A DNA stretch of 22,080 bases from a virus. The stretch covers positions 1 through 22,080 of the IMG/VR virus record IMGVR_UViG_3300021379_000072; one strand, given 5' to 3'. Of the stretch, positions 20,982-22,080 are shown one piece after another (within the stretch, counting starts at the first letter, position 1; each line of letters opens with the position of its first letter). The position numbers and the translations under genes are program-made. The notes under the pieces were generated by a model, which was given only the letters and a program-made list of their open reading frames with translations, was not told where the DNA came from and searched no databases.

Positions 20982-22080
20982 TATCCAAAGAAGAGTTCAA
21001 GGTTTACAGTTTTTTCCACGCTCCATCCAATAGCATCAAGGATGGCTTTTAGAGGTTCAAGGAATGACTTCTCAAATTGTAAGTCGTAATCAACGTACTT
21101 GTCAAGATTCAATTCTCTAGGAAAGTCTTGAATAAATGAGATGACATTCTCATGAATGTGATTTGGTTTTTTCAGATAGCAGAACTTAATCTTCTCACCA
21201 TTCTGAATAAGAGAATACTTAGCATCAAGTTTTTTCTCTTTGATGTAATGATTGTATAAAAGTGCGCCTCTAGCATGGATGGGTGTCCCTTTGGCATAGA
21301 TGCTTGCGTGGGACTTATATTTTACAACATCAGAAACAGAGCGTGGAAAAGAAACTTCCTCAGGGGGCAACTTCTTAAACTCTTCACGTTTAGAATCGAT
21401 GAACTTAATCATTTCATCTTCAGATCCAGTCATCAGAATCTTAAATGCATCTTTCAACATCTGGCGACAGGGAGCAGGAGTGGATGATTTGACAGACTCA
21501 ATGCCCATCACCTTCAGTTTAGGTTCTTCATAGCGAACACCTTCACTATCCCACACGTTAAGAATATATCGCTTCTTCGCAGTCCAGATACCACGATCAG
21601 CGATATTCTCACGCTTCATTTGCATCTTCTGATCATACGCCGATACATACGTCGCGAGGTTGCTATAACATTCGTCGATGTACGGTTCCAGTTTGTCACG
21701 ACAAACCATATCAAGTAACTCCACAACCTTTGCTTTGTCGCTAGAGCGATTAGCAAGAAATTTATCAACAACAGGTCCAAGATTAAGATAAATTGAGTCT
21801 GTGTCGGATGCAATTACGTAATCCTCTTTCTCTGTTTTTAACAGATTATTTAGATATTCATTCATCTTCTGCTCAATCCAACGGATTGAAACCTGTCCAG
21901 ACAAAGTGATCGCTTCTGCGTTCTCTAGTTTGTAATACCTGAAGTATTGATTACCAATAGCACCATAAGCAGAGTTAAGAGAAATCTTCTTCGCCATTTG
22001 AATGTTGTTACATCGGGCGATTTCCTTTTCAAGTGCTTTAGTAGGCGTCTTCTCATACTGCTGCTTGGCAGCAAGCATTC
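20981..22080 (-). CDS. 43: T4-like family B DNA polymerase gp43, C-terminal part
   Basis: The frame is open to the window edge. The Met at 22076-22078 is internal, so the gene is partial at its 5' end. Counting from that Met, residues 31-49 carry polymerase motif B (KISLNSAYGAIGNQYFRYY). Residues 91-97 carry motif C (SDTDSIY) with the two catalytic Asp. The C-terminus ends VNLELFFG, a short hydrophobic-aromatic tail like the sliding-clamp-binding peptide of T4 gp43. The exonuclease domain lies outside the window. The stop overlaps uvsX by one base. Confidence 0.97.
   Translation of the reverse strand, partial: MLAAKQQYEKTPTKALEKEIARCNNIQMAKKISLNSAYGAIGNQYFRYYKLENAEAITLSGQVSIRWIEQKMNEYLNNLLKTEKEDYVIASDTDSIYLNLGPVVDKFLANRSSDKAKVVELLDMVCRDKLEPYIDECYSNLATYVSAYDQKMQMKRENIADRGIWTAKKRYILNVWDSEGVRYEEPKLKVMGIESVKSSTPAPCRQMLKDAFKILMTGSEDEMIKFIDSKREEFKKLPPEEVSFPRSVSDVVKYKSHASIYAKGTPIHARGALLYNHYIKEKKLDAKYSLIQNGEKIKFCYLKKPNHIHENVISFIQDFPRELNLDKYVDYDLQFEKSFLEPLKAILDAIGWSVEKTVNLELFFG

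Noticed and set aside
22076-22078. Met as a separate start of a split DNA polymerase
   Set aside because: The frame is open to the window edge, and the Met lies just upstream of motif B, where intact polymerases continue. The gene is cut by the window.
1-22080. CRISPR array, insertion sequence, or attachment site
   Set aside because: I saw no direct repeats with regular spacers, no transposase, and no tRNA with a matching duplicated end in the window.

Overview
The window looks like the genome of a T4-like cyanomyovirus, a contractile-tailed phage of marine Synechococcus or Prochlorococcus. The evidence is a T4-type replication set (DNA polymerase gp43, UvsX, helicase gp41, primase gp61), class Ia ribonucleotide reductase (NrdA and NrdB), a MazG pyrophosphohydrolase, a group of tRNAs, T4-like late promoter octamers, and several small proteins of a type I associate with cyanophages. 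No photosynthesis gene is present, so the host assignment is inference. Every supported gene lies on the minus strand. Genes are packed with 1-40 bp overlaps and there is no gene-free stretch above 300 bp, so transcription runs from high to low coordinates.

In transcription order, 22080-17304 holds the C-terminal part of gp43, then uvsX, gp41, a 100-aa unknown, mazG and three small unknowns. From 17290 to 10601 comes a block that looks structural or late. It contains a 392-aa protein that may have a PD-(D/E)XK-like nuclease core, a 408-aa protein with a nucleotidyltransferase domain, a 480-aa Lys/Glu-rich protein with a dockerin-like calcium loop, a 285-aa basic protein, a 66-aa protein, a 360-aa Gly/Thr-rich probable virion protein, and two small unknowns. 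Late-promoter-like octamers sit before several of these genes. From 10617 to 5793 come a coiled-coil membrane protein, gp61, nrdA and nrdB, the last with a GTG start.

The stretch 5756-2703 is accessory. It has a free-standing GIY-YIG nuclease, six tRNAs (Arg-UCU, Gly-UCC, Asn-GUU, Val-UAC, Ile-UAU, Met/Ile2-CAU), a Phd/YefM-like antitoxin whose end runs into the tRNA-Ile gene, and a chain of very small membrane, Cys-rich and acidic proteins. The last block, 2674-1, is a nucleotide-sugar module: a very recognisable GDP-mannose 3,5-epimerase, a second extended SDR epimerase/dehydratase, and a class I SAM methyltransferase cut by the window edge.

Together the genes describe replication and dNTP supply, a late structural block set inside early genes, translational support by tRNAs, and an accessory sugar-modification module. 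The most unusual items are the phage GDP-mannose 3,5-epimerase, the orphan antitoxin overlapping a tRNA, the two tRNA pairs with no spacer in which only the upstream member encodes CCA, and the nucleotidyltransferase and nuclease-like proteins inside the late block.
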